From Lepus europaeus (Eukaryota > Chordata > Mammalia > Lagomorpha > Leporidae), in assembly GCF_033115175.1 (NCBI RefSeq), contig NC_084831.1:49818002-49882001 (forward strand): a DNA stretch of 64,000 nucleotides, written 5' to 3'. Under the pieces are notes generated by a model. It was not told where the DNA came from. It saw only the letters and a program-made list of their open reading frames with translations, and made no database searches. Every line of letters starts with the position of its first letter. Position 1 is the first letter of the stretch. The position numbers were made by a program, and so were the translations under genes. Positions 55,847 through 64,000 of this stretch are shown here, piece by piece.

Positions 55847-56972
55847 CAATCTCATTTACAAGAGCTAAAAAAAAACACACACACACAAAATGCTTAGAAG
55901 TAAATTTAACCAAGGTAATAAAAGACCTAGACACTGAAAACTATAACAGATAGATGAAGACAAAAATAAGTGGAAAGATATTCCAGGTTTTAAAATGTCC
56001 ACATTAACTGTTACGATTTAAATATGCTTTATCCCTCTGAACTTAGACAGGAGTTTAATCCTCATGAAAGGATAGTCTCTTCAACAAATGATGCTGGGAA
56101 ATCTGGACATGCAAATACAAAAGAAACTGGATCTTTACTTACACCATATGCAAAAATCAACTCAAAATGGCTTAAAGACTTAAAGATAAAAATCTAAAAC
56201 CATGAAATTCCTAGAAGAAAATAAGGAAAAATTTCATGACATTGGTTTTGGCATTTCTTTCTTAGATATGATACCACAAACACAGGCAGCAAAGCAACAG
56301 AGGGACCATGGCAAGCTACAAAGTTTCTATACAGCAAAGGAAATAACAGTATTAAAATGCAACCTATGAAATAGAAGAAAATGTCTGCATACACTAGACC
56401 TGATAAGAGGTCAATACCCAAAACATACAAAGAACATCTACAACTCAATAGCAAAAAATTAATAATAGCATAAATTAAAATGGCCAAAGGACTTGAACAG
56501 ACATTTCTCAAAAAGAGGCATATAAATGGACAAAAGGTATAGGAAAAAAAATATTCGGCATCACAAATCATCAGGGAAATAAAAGCGAATGCAATCAAAA
56601 ACCACAGTGAGAGCTCACTCCCACCTGTTAGGATGGCTATTATTAACAAAATAAAAAGTGTCAGAAGGATAAAAAGAAGCTGGAGCCCTGGGACACTGTC
56701 TGTAGGAATATAAAATGGTACAGTCACTACAGGAAACAGTGTGGAGGTCATTCAACAAATTAAAAATGGAATTCCCATATGATTCGGCAATCCCACTCTG
56801 GATATTTACCCAAAAGAGAGTCGAAATCAGGAACTCAAAGAGACATATGCACTCCCTCTCTCACTGTAGCATTATTCACAATATCCAAGAGGCAGAAACA
56901 ACCTAAATGCTTACAGACAGATGAATGGATTGAGAAAATATGGTACAAAGTGAATATAAAACAAAAATTTTT

Positions 56973-57284
56973 GAAAGACTTATTTATTTATATGAAAGTC
57001 AAAGTTACAGAGAGGGACAGAGATAGAGAGAGAGAGAGAAATCTACTACCTGCTGATTCACTCCCCAAGTGGCCCGAATGCCCAGGGCTAAAACAGGATG
57101 AAGCCAGGAGCTTCATACAGGTCTCCTACATGGGTGACAAGGGCCCAAGTACTTTGGCCATCTTCCACTGCTTTCCCAGGCCATTAGTAGAAAGCTGGAT
57201 ATGAAGTAGAGCAGCTGAGACATGAACCAGTGCCCGTATGGGATGCTGGCTGTGGTTTTACCAGCTTTACCACAACACTTACCT
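56973..57284 (-). mobile_element. C-type SINE inside the L1 relic
   Basis: Features are gacttatttatttatatgaa, tgattcactccccaagtggc and head ccagctttaccacaacactt. The duplication aaaacaaaaattttt (56958-56972) / aaaacaaaatattttt (57285-57300) differs by one base insertion. Confidence 0.93.
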
Positions 57285-57640
57285 AAAACAAAATATTTTT
57301 AAGACCTTGAAAGTAAGGAAACCCTGCCATTAATGACAACATGAACTTACCTTGAGGACATTAAGCTAAGTGAAATAAACTAGCCATATAAAGACAAATA
57401 CCGTATGATTTCACTTACATGAGGTGTCTAAAAAAGTTAAACTCATAGATCCGGACATAGAATAATGGTTGCTAGGGGCTGGAGTAGGAAGAAATGGGAG
57501 CTCCTACTGAACAGATACAAAGACTCAGTCACACAAAATGAATAAGTTTCAGAGGTCTGCTACACAGCATTGTGTGGTTTTTAACAATACCATACTGAAC
57601 ACTTAAAATTTCACAGGGTAGATCTCATGATAAATGTTCT

Positions 57641-57971
57641 TTTTTTATTTATTTTTATTTATTTGACAGGTAGAGTTATAGACAGTGAGAGAGAGAGAGA
57701 GACAGAGAGAAAGCTCTTCCTTCCATTGGTTCACCCCCCAAATGGCCGCTGCGGCCAGCGCTGCGCTGATCCGAAGCCAGGAGCCAGGTGCTTCCTCCTG
57801 GTCTCCCATGCGGGTACAGGAGCCCAAGCACTTGGGCCATCCTCCACTGCCTTCCTGGGCCACAGCAGAGAGCTGGACTGGAAGAGGAGTAACCAGGACT
57901 AGAACTGGCACCTATATGGAATGCTGGCACCATAGGCAGAGGATTAGCCAAGTGAGCCAGGGCGCTGGCCC
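57641..57971 (-). mobile_element. C-SINE (CSINE2-like) inside the L1 3' end
   Basis: Features are tgacaggtagagttatagac, ttggttcaccccccaaatgg and the head gagccagggcgctggcc. The 17-base duplication ctcatgataaatgttct (57624-57640) / ctcatgctaaatgttct (57972-57988) has one mismatch, so it is young. Confidence 0.96.
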
Positions 57972-57990
57972 CTCATGCTAAATGTTCTTA

Positions 57991-58334
57991 CCATAAAAAG
58001 AAAGAAAAAAAAAAAAAAACTGACAGAGACCAAGAGGAAATATTTGTAAAATAAATACTCAGCTCATCAAAAGCCTAACTCATTTACCTCAATAAAAATG
58101 GCAAAGTAAGGAAGTTGTGTGTTCAAGCCTCTGAAAGCGCATAAAGAACTAGTCTCTTTCAAAGCAACCTTCCCTTCTTAAAACAGAACTAATAATGGCA
58201 ACAGCTGGCCAGAAAAACCTAAGAAAATGTGTGTCAGTAAAGTGCACAGGTCCTGGAACACTTTTTAAGGCAGTAAACCGGGATGACAGACTGTAGGTGG
58301 TAGAACCAGAAATATCTAGGTTCAAAATACCAGT
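57991..58334. other. Unassigned intronic sequence
   Basis: It begins with the A-rich end of the L1 (57993-58019). No gene is seen. Confidence 0.4.
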
Positions 58335-58600
58335 TATTTGTTACACTTACTGAACAATCACATATATGCCAGGTACTCTTCTAGGTGTATTACAAACAGC
58401 AACTAACTAAATTAACTCACTTGATTCTCATAACAATTTCATGAGGTTACATTTTATTACCCTCATTTTGCAGATCACATGAGGAACCAAAGCCCACAGT
58501 GGTTATGTAATTTGCCAAAGGTCACAAGGCTAGTGGGAATGATAGAGCCAAGATAATTTGGACCCAAGTAGTCTGATGCCAGAGTTCACACCCGTGGGCC
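58335..58600 (-). repeat. MIR SINE, nearly complete
   Basis: The best MIR of the window in reverse: cacatatatgccaggtactc, ttgattctcataacaatttc, accctcattttgcagatcac and gccaaaggtcacaaggctag, then gtctgatgccagagttcaca. Confidence 0.85.
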
Positions 58601-59066
58601 AATAATTCAATCTTCATGAATCTCAGATTCACTTGTAAAAGTGAAATTATAGCAGTGGATCATCAGGATATCATGTGATAACTCTTGCAAAGTAGGCTGT
58701 CCAGAACTCAGAACACAACAGACACTATTCCTTCCCCCCCTGGTCTGCAAGTGGTTGCCTGGGGTCATTGCAAGGGGCTATGTTGGGTCATAAGTGACAA
58801 AGCCATGAATTTGCAAGTAAAGAAGCCAGCTTAATCCAGACCACAATACCAATATTATTATCATGCATGAAAGGACATATTAATTGACAAAGAATTTGCT
58901 ACTACTTAATTAGAAACTCAGTGGGATATGATATTCATGAAAAGGATGGTAGTTTAAGAACTATTGATATAATTTAGGCATTTCTCAATGTCAAAGTAAT
59001 ACCAGAGAAAAATATATGAATAGAACTAGACCATGTTGAAAGCTATGGTAGCCAAAAATTTTCATT
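58601..59066. other. Unassigned intronic sequence
   Basis: No recognised element. Confidence 0.4.
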
Positions 59067-59081
59067 AGAAATACAAAGACA

Positions 59082-59423
59082 TGGGCCTGGTGCTATGGCT
59101 CAGCAGGTTAACGCCCTGGCCTCCCAAATGGGCACCGGTTCCAGACCTGGCTGCTCCACTTTCGATCCAGCTCTCTGCTGATGGCCTGGGAAAGCAGTAA
59201 GAAGATGGCCCAAGTCCTTGGGCCCCAGCACCCATGTGGGAGACCCAGAGGAAGCTCCTGGCTCCTGGCTTGGGATTGGCGCAGCTCTGGCCATTGTGGC
59301 CAGTTGGGGAGGGAATCAGCAGATGGAAGACCTCCCCACACCCGTGCCTCTCCTCTCTCTGCCTCTCCTCTCTCTGTGTAACTCTGACTTTAAAATAAAT
59401 AAATAAATCTTTAAAAAAAAAAA
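59082..59423 (+). mobile_element. C-type SINE, full length
   Basis: The head tgggcctggtgctatggctc, gtggccagttggggagggaa and an aaataaataaataaatcttt tail are present. A perfect 15-base duplication, agaaatacaaagaca, lies at 59067-59081 and 59424-59438. Confidence 0.97.
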
Positions 59424-59438
59424 AGAAATACAAAGACA

Positions 59439-59819
59439 AAAAGTATCTTTATATTTTGCTATTTCTATTCAGTACATAGACTCCAAACAAAATTGCTGCC
59501 AGTCATCTACCACATCCAGGAGGTACATCCTGACATTAGCAGGTCTGGATCTTTTTAGAATGCCAGTAACACCCTATACTTGCCCCAAGTGGTGGGTAAA
59601 ATGATCACCTGAAATACTACAAGGGTGTGGGAGAAGGGCAGTAGGACTCCTACAGCTAGAAAAACATGCTGAGGCTCTTACAAGATGAGGGTTAGAGAAG
59701 CCAAAATAGATATCAAAATGGGCATTATTTTAGGGGCAACACTGCAGAAAACAAAATTGTTTCTAATGGGTTAAAACCAGATAGAAGGTTTCATTTCCAA
59801 TATGAATATAGCTCTATCT
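59439..59819. other. Unassigned intronic sequence
   Basis: No recognised element. Confidence 0.4.
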
Positions 59820-59953
59820 TGTAGAAGAAAAACCTTACTATCTGTGAGATCTTTGACAAGTTACTTAACCTCTCTAACCCTTGGCTTTATCTGTAAGATG
59901 AGGATAAGCACCTATATCTCAGGGGGTTGTTAGGAAGATTTAACAATTATAAG
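59820..59953 (+). repeat. MIR SINE fragment
   Basis: The motifs tgacaagttacttaacctct, ggctttatctgtaagatgag and gggggttgttaggaagattt are in forward MIR order. Confidence 0.75.
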
Positions 59954-59963
59954 AATTAACACT

Positions 59964-60277
59964 AGAGGCTGGCACTGTGGTATAACAGGTAAAGCTGCCT
60001 GCAGTGCCAGCATCACATATGGGCATGGGTTTGAGTCCCGGCTGCTCTACTTCTGATCCAGCTCTCTGTTATGGCCTTAGAAAGCAGTAGAAGATGGCCC
60101 AAGTTCTTGGGTTCCTGCATCCATGTGGGAGACCCAGAAGAAGCTCCTGGCTCCTGGCTTTAGATTGGCCTAGCTCTGGCCACTGCAGCCACTGGGGAGT
60201 GAAGTAGTGGACAGAATACTTCTCTCTCTCTCCCTCTCTGTAACTCTGTCTTTCAAATGAATCAATAAATCTTAAAG
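59964..60277 (+). mobile_element. C-type SINE, outer element of a SINE-in-SINE
   Basis: The head gaggctggcactgtggtata and a tail aatcaataaatcttaaa are present. The tail is interrupted by a second C-SINE and resumes at about 60777. The duplication aattaacact lies at 59954-59963 and 60788-60797, bracketing both elements. Confidence 0.94.
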
Positions 60278-60776
60278 GGGCTGGCGCTGTGCCTGAAGTG
60301 CCAGCATCCCATATGGGTGCTGGTTCCATATCCAGCTGCTCCACTTCCCATTCAGCTCTCTGCTATGGCCTGGGATAGCAGTGGAAGATGGTCCAAGTCC
60401 TTGGGCCCCTGCACCCATGTGGGAGACCTAGAAGAAGCTCCTAGCTCCTGGCTTCGGATCGGCGCAGTTCCAGACGTTGTGGCCAATTGGGGTGTGAACC
60501 ATTGGATGGAAGACCTCTCTCTCTCTCTCTCTGCCTTTCCTCTGCTTGTGTAACTCTGACTTTCAAGTAAAATAAATAAATCTTTATTGGATGGAAGACC
60601 TTTCTCCCTCTCTCCCTCTCTCCGCCTCTCCTCTCTTTGTGTAACTCTGACTTTCAAGTAAAATAAATAAATCTTTATTGGATGGAAGACCTCTCTCCCT
60701 CTCTCCCTCTCTCCGCCTCTCCTCTCTTTGTGTAATTCTGACTTTCAAGTAAAATAAATAAATCTTTAAAAAAAAA
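60278..60776 (+). mobile_element. C-type SINE with a triplicated 3' module
   Basis: The head ggctggcgctgtgcctgaag lacks about 30 bases. The 3' part from attggatggaagacct to the aaataaataaatcttt tail occurs three times in tandem (units starting at 60501, 60586 and 60677; about 85-92 bases each), with only small differences. This makes the element about 500 bases long instead of about 340. Confidence 0.95.
60501..60768 (+). repeat. Three tandem copies of a SINE tail unit
   Basis: The units share attggatggaagacc, a CT-rich block, gtgtaactctgactttcaag and taaaataaataaatcttt. Units two and three are more alike (both with ctccctctctccctctctcc) than either is to unit one, which suggests stepwise duplication. 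Confidence 0.95.
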
Positions 60777-60797
60777 TCTTAAAAAAAAATTAACACT

Positions 60798-61649
60798 GAC
60801 ACCCAGAACAGTGTCCTCACATATGAAAAAACATTATTGTTATGACCATTGTCAATGTCACCATCAGTGTTATCAGCACCAACATCATTATCAGCCCCTA
60901 CTAGGACACTAGTTGATTTCAGTCTCAATCACATTCACAGGTTCATAACCTTCTAGTACTGCTGACAGGATCACTTGTTAAAGCTCACTTTACTTTGCAA
61001 CCCACTTCTCTAAACAACATTTTCCAGTCAATAATTTAAAACTGCTTTTTTCCAACTGAATGTGACAGTCTTAAGATAGCTTCAGCTAAACCACTCAGTG
61101 GTTTGCCAATCCCTCTCACTAAAAAGGAAAACAATTTACCAAAAATACGTTATGTACTCCAAAAGAGAAGAAAAATGAGACTCATATTATTACATGGTTC
61201 ATGTAAAATCTTTTGCATCTTTTGATTGTCAGCATGTCAGTTAATCAATATAATACATTCTGTTTCAAATAAGCCTTCTTGTGTGTGTGTGTGTGTGTGT
61301 GTTTATCTTAGGTAAAGTTTTATCATTAGATTCAACACTCAGAACGTAAATTACAGTAACTAAAATTTAAATGTATATACAAAATCCCATCTCATTCCTC
61401 TGGGTAAAAAAAATAAGATGCTCATCATATTGTACACATTATGAAAGTTACTTTACCACACACCCATTAAATGAGATGCCCCCCAGATTTACTGTTTTTT
61501 CCTTCTTAAATAAGTTACAAAGCAAAGAACCTAAAACAGTAACCCAAATAAAACCTGAAGATAGTCAATTTGCTATGTACACTCAAACTACTAACCTGGA
61601 AAATAAGAGCCAGGGATCCTGCTACTATAACTAGATATATGTTATTAAA
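60798..61649. other. Unassigned intronic sequence
   Basis: It contains a (GT)n run (61280-61302). No exon or transposon is recognised in the rest. Confidence 0.4.
61280..61302 (+). repeat. (GT)n microsatellite
   Basis: About eleven gt units in an AT-rich context. Confidence 0.95.
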
Positions 61650-61760
61650 GAAAGCACTTCACCTCTCTGGCCTCTGGTTTTCTTATCTGTGAAAGGAGAA
61701 GGTGGATTAAATTAGCTCCAATTTTCCATCCTGCTCTAAAAGTCTATGATAATACAATAT
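61650..61760 (+). repeat. MIR SINE fragment
   Basis: The motifs cacttcacctctctggcctc, tctggttttcttatctgtga and gtctatgataatac match a MIR variant, forward. Confidence 0.6.
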
Positions 61761-62049
61761 ACTACTTTATATTAAGTTTAGAATTTTAAATTTTCTTTTA
61801 TTTCTTCAAGGAAAGGAGATACATTACCTAATTCCCTCACTAGATGGAGCTATTGACATAGTTATTTCAGGTTACTTGGAGAACCCAGCAGGTAGTTTCC
61901 CAAAAGGGACACTTACAGCATTTAGAACAAATTCTTCCCTGCAAGGGCTTTCCAAAACAGTATAGGATATTTATCACCCTTGACCCTTACCCATCGAGCA
62001 CCAGTAGTCTCCCTACACCTTACCAATCACTGTGACAATCAAAAACCAT
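61761..62049. other. Unassigned intronic sequence
   Basis: No recognised element. I checked here for an OMA1 exon and found none. Confidence 0.4.
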
Positions 62050-62394
62050 ATTGGGAGCAGGCATGTAGCTTAGCAGCTTAGGAGTTAGACACCTGCATTG
62101 CACATGGGAGGATTCAATTCCGGATTCCAGCTCAGGAATCCTGCTTCCTGCTAATGCAGACCCTGGAAGGTGGGTGGCAGCTCAGGTAGCTGGGTTCCTG
62201 TCACCCATGTAGGAGACCTGGATTGTGTTCCCAGCTACCACCTTCAGCTCCAGACCAGTTCCAGTCATTACAGCCATTTAGGGAATGAACCAGCAGATGA
62301 AAGTACATTCTGTCTCAAATAAATTAAAAGAAACTTTACAAAAAAAAAAAAAAACCCAACAACAACAACAACAAACAAAACTTTTAAAAAAATC
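62050..62394 (+). mobile_element. Older C-related SINE
   Basis: The head gggagcaggcatgtagctta, tgcttcctgctaatgcagac and cagccatttagggaatgaac are present, with an A-tail expanded to poly-A plus (caa)n (62340-62375). The middle differs from the common C-SINE, so this is an old subfamily. Confidence 0.85.
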
Positions 62395-62431
62395 ATATGC
62401 CAGTGCCCTAGGAGGATCCATTAGATTGCCT

Positions 62432-63040
62432 TTTTTTTTTTTTTTTTTTTTTAGAGGCAGACAGTCAGATCCCATCTGCTGGCTTACTCCCCAAATTTTC
62501 AGGAGCCAGGAACTCAATCCAGGTCTCCCTTGTAGGAGGCAGGAACGAAACTACTTGAGCTGTCATCTGCTGTCTCCTAGGGTGCTGATTAACAGGAAAC
62601 TAGAGTCAGAAGTGGCGCTGATACTGAAACCCAGGCACTCCAGTATGGGATGCAGGTGTCCCAGCCAGAGTCTTTTTTTTTTTTTTTTTAAACAGGTAGA
62701 GTTAGACAGTGAGAGAGAGAGACAGAGAGAAAGGTCTTCCTTCCATTGGTTCACCCCCTTCTCCCCCCAACGGCCACTATGGCCAGCGCTGCACTGATCC
62801 AAAGCCAGGAACCAAGTGCTTCCTCCTGGTCTCCCATGCGGGTGCAGGGGCCCAATCACTTGGGCCACCCTCCACTGCCCTCCCTGACCACAGCAGAGAG
62901 CTGGACTGGAAGAGGAGCAACTGGGACTAGAACCCGATGCTCATATGGGATGCTGGCACCACAGGCGGAGGATTAACCAAGTGAGACATAGCGCCAGCCC
63001 CCAACCACAATCTTAACTGCTACCCCAAACAGCAACCCCT
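62432..63040 (-). mobile_element. Older C-related SINE, split by a younger one
   Basis: 62432-62673 carries the T-run, tgctggcttactccccaaat, aggtctcccttgtaggaggc and gatgcaggtgtcccagccag. Its last head bases (cttaactgctaccccaaac) resume at about 63010 after the inserted SINE. Confidence 0.85.
62674..63003 (-). mobile_element. C-SINE (CSINE2-like) nested in an older SINE
   Basis: It has a T-run, caggtagagttagacagtga, ttggttcacccccttctccc and the head cgccagcccc. The flanks ccagagtctt (62664-62673) / ccacaatctt (63004-63013) are the diverged duplication. Confidence 0.94.
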
Positions 63041-63047
63041 AACTCTC

Positions 63048-63338
63048 TTCCTTTTTATTTTTTAAAATACACTTGAAAGGCAGAGAGAGAATATTCTATC
63101 TCCCATCTGCTGGTCTATTCCCCAGTGCCTACAATGGTTGGGACTGGGCCAGCCAAAGCTAGGAACTCAGTCCAAGTCTCCCACATGAGTGGCAGGAACC
63201 ATTATCTGCTCTCTCCCAGCATTCACATTAGCAGGAAGCTGGAATCAGGAGTGGAGCTGGGACTCAAACCAAGGCACTCTGATATGAAATGCAGGTGTTC
63301 CAAGTAGCATCTTAACTACCACGCCAAAAACCTACTCC
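63048..63338 (-). mobile_element. Older C-related SINE
   Basis: Features are ttgaaaggcagagagagaat, ctgctggtctattccccagt and gctgggactcaaaccaaggc, with head gcatcttaactaccacgcca. It belongs to the same old type as the copies at 20836 and 62432. Confidence 0.88.
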
Positions 63339-64000
63339 TGCTCCCAGTTTAGAACCACTAAAAGAAATGAGTTTTCTTTTCTAAACTTGAAAAGCAGACT
63401 CAAAAATAAAAATGGATGATTTAGTTGTAAATGACTGTAAAGTGTCAAAATATCTACAGTGACAAATGAACACACATACCCAACAAAATCAAATACTTAA
63501 CATCTTCTTGCCAGCTGATAACTGAACAGCTAGTTATTCCATGTTTAACTCACACCTTTGTCCTACTAATTGTTATTAACTATATTAATCATTCAGATGA
63601 TTTATATAACTTCAAATGACAAATTAGAACAATTCCAAAATAAATTCCAAATTTATTTTGTAAATATACAAAATAAACTCACAATCAATAAGCAGAGCAG
63701 AAATGGAGACAAGCTTTGGCAAGGTGAGCTGCTTACTCTGAAAGGAGCTCACGGGTAACTTGCTTTTGGTGAATTTTTCTATAACCTGTTGGGTCCTTGG
63801 CCTTGAAAGCTCATAAATCCAGTGGGAAAGTACATAACAAATAGATCTGTCTCTCTGGAACAGGTCCCATTACCCAAGCTCACAAGACTGACATAAAATC
63901 AGCACGCCAGCTTGCTAATTTCCAGAGCTATCCATAGCTGCAAAAACTGCAAAAACAGGCACAGGGCTTTTGTGTCTCAGGCCAGCACGTTCTCTCCCTT
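63339..64000. other. Unassigned intronic sequence at the window edge
   Basis: AT-rich to 63700 and balanced after that. No repeat or OMA1 exon is recognised. Confidence 0.4.

Larger units (their letters stand above)
55450..57990 (+). mobile_element. Ancient L1 ORF2-to-3'-end relic, cut by two SINEs
   Basis: This is the longest L1 in the window. ORF2 text is recognisable from aaggtaaggatgtccaatct and cagagcaatcaggcagg. The reverse-transcriptase box is readable as Leu-Ala-Asp-Asp-Val at 55682-55696. Further on are caacaaatgatgctgggaaa, gtggaggtcattcaacaaat, then the 3' UTR with ggttgctaggggctggagta. Many stops, frameshifts and internal deletions rule out function. SINEs at 56973 and 57641 interrupt it. 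A 185-codon minus-strand frame (56751-56194) is only its antisense. Confidence 0.85.
53065..64000 (-). other. OMA1: OMA1 upstream intron, partial (runs off the window)
   Basis: Everything from the acceptor of the penultimate exon to the window edge is non-coding as far as I can see. I looked on the minus strand for the HEXXH exon and for the segment that precedes ACVDVRASS, and found neither. The intron is therefore at least 10.9 kb. Its content is an ancient L1, C-SINEs, MIR relics and AT-rich unique sequence. Confidence 0.75.

Noticed and set aside
56194..56751. 185-codon minus-strand open frame, the longest in the window
   Set aside because: It is the exact antisense of an ancient L1 ORF2 relic; its leucine/isoleucine/phenylalanine-rich look follows from A-rich L1 sense sequence.
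60501..60768. Regularly spaced repeat that could suggest a CRISPR array
   Set aside because: Units are contiguous copies of a SINE tail without spacers, in mammalian intronic DNA.
8584..60776. tRNA-like A and B boxes scattered through the window
   Set aside because: All belong to tRNA-derived SINE heads; no cloverleaf tRNA gene could be drawn.
62285..62797. 170-codon open frame with poly-lysine, poly-glutamine and poly-phenylalanine
   Set aside because: It runs through the tail of one SINE and the T-runs of two others.
53065..64000. Search for the OMA1 HEXXH exon
   Set aside because: No minus-strand segment with the metal-binding motif or the peptide preceding ACVDVRASS was found; the exon most likely lies beyond 64000.

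Overview
The window is mammalian nuclear DNA, almost certainly from a lagomorph and most likely rabbit. Two things support this. About 45 tRNA-derived C-type SINEs are present, of both the GC-rich young type and older types. There is also one L1 3' end of the kind I know from rabbit. There are no operons, Shine-Dalgarno sites, CRISPR arrays or phage/plasmid modules. Nearly every open frame longer than 60 codons is a shadow of a SINE, an L1 or a simple repeat. Family assignments rest on remembered consensus sequences, not on a search.

The only gene I can support is OMA1, the stress-activated inner-mitochondrial-membrane M48 metalloprotease, on the minus strand. Its penultimate exon is at 52915-53064 and its last coding exon is at 30401-30613, with a 3' UTR and AATAAA down to about 30155. 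Both exons have consensus splice sites, are in phase 0, and give the expected C-terminal OMA1 peptide of 50 + 70 codons plus stop. The catalytic HEXXH exon is not in the window and should lie beyond 64000. Positions 53065-64000 are therefore the upstream intron (partial), 30614-52914 is a complete 22.3-kb intron, and 1 to about 30150 is downstream of OMA1. In human the neighbour on that side is DAB1, but I see no DAB1 coding exon here.

Layout. 1-5280 is GC-richer, nearly free of C-SINEs, and holds an ancient L1 end, MIR relics and an L2 end. 5280-30150 is intergenic, with 18 C-SINEs, many split MIRs, MaLR-type LTR pieces and one lagomorph L1 3' end. 30150-30613 is the OMA1 terminal exon. 30614-52914 is an intron with several old L1 segments, nested L2/MaLR relics, a palindromic MITE-like element, and C-SINEs in both orientations. 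52915-53064 is the OMA1 penultimate exon. 53065-64000 is an intron with a long ancient L1 ORF2 relic (55450-57990) cut by two SINEs, a SINE-in-SINE with a triplicated tail, and nested SINEs at the right end.

I did not find a convincing undescribed system. The most interesting observations are structural: SINE insertions with unusual ends (a 34-base exact flanking duplication, extra non-SINE bases in two tails, a 3'-truncated SINE with target duplications, a triplicated 3' module), a palindromic MITE-like element, and three islands without a family assignment (41690-42071, 45180-45620, 49560-49860).
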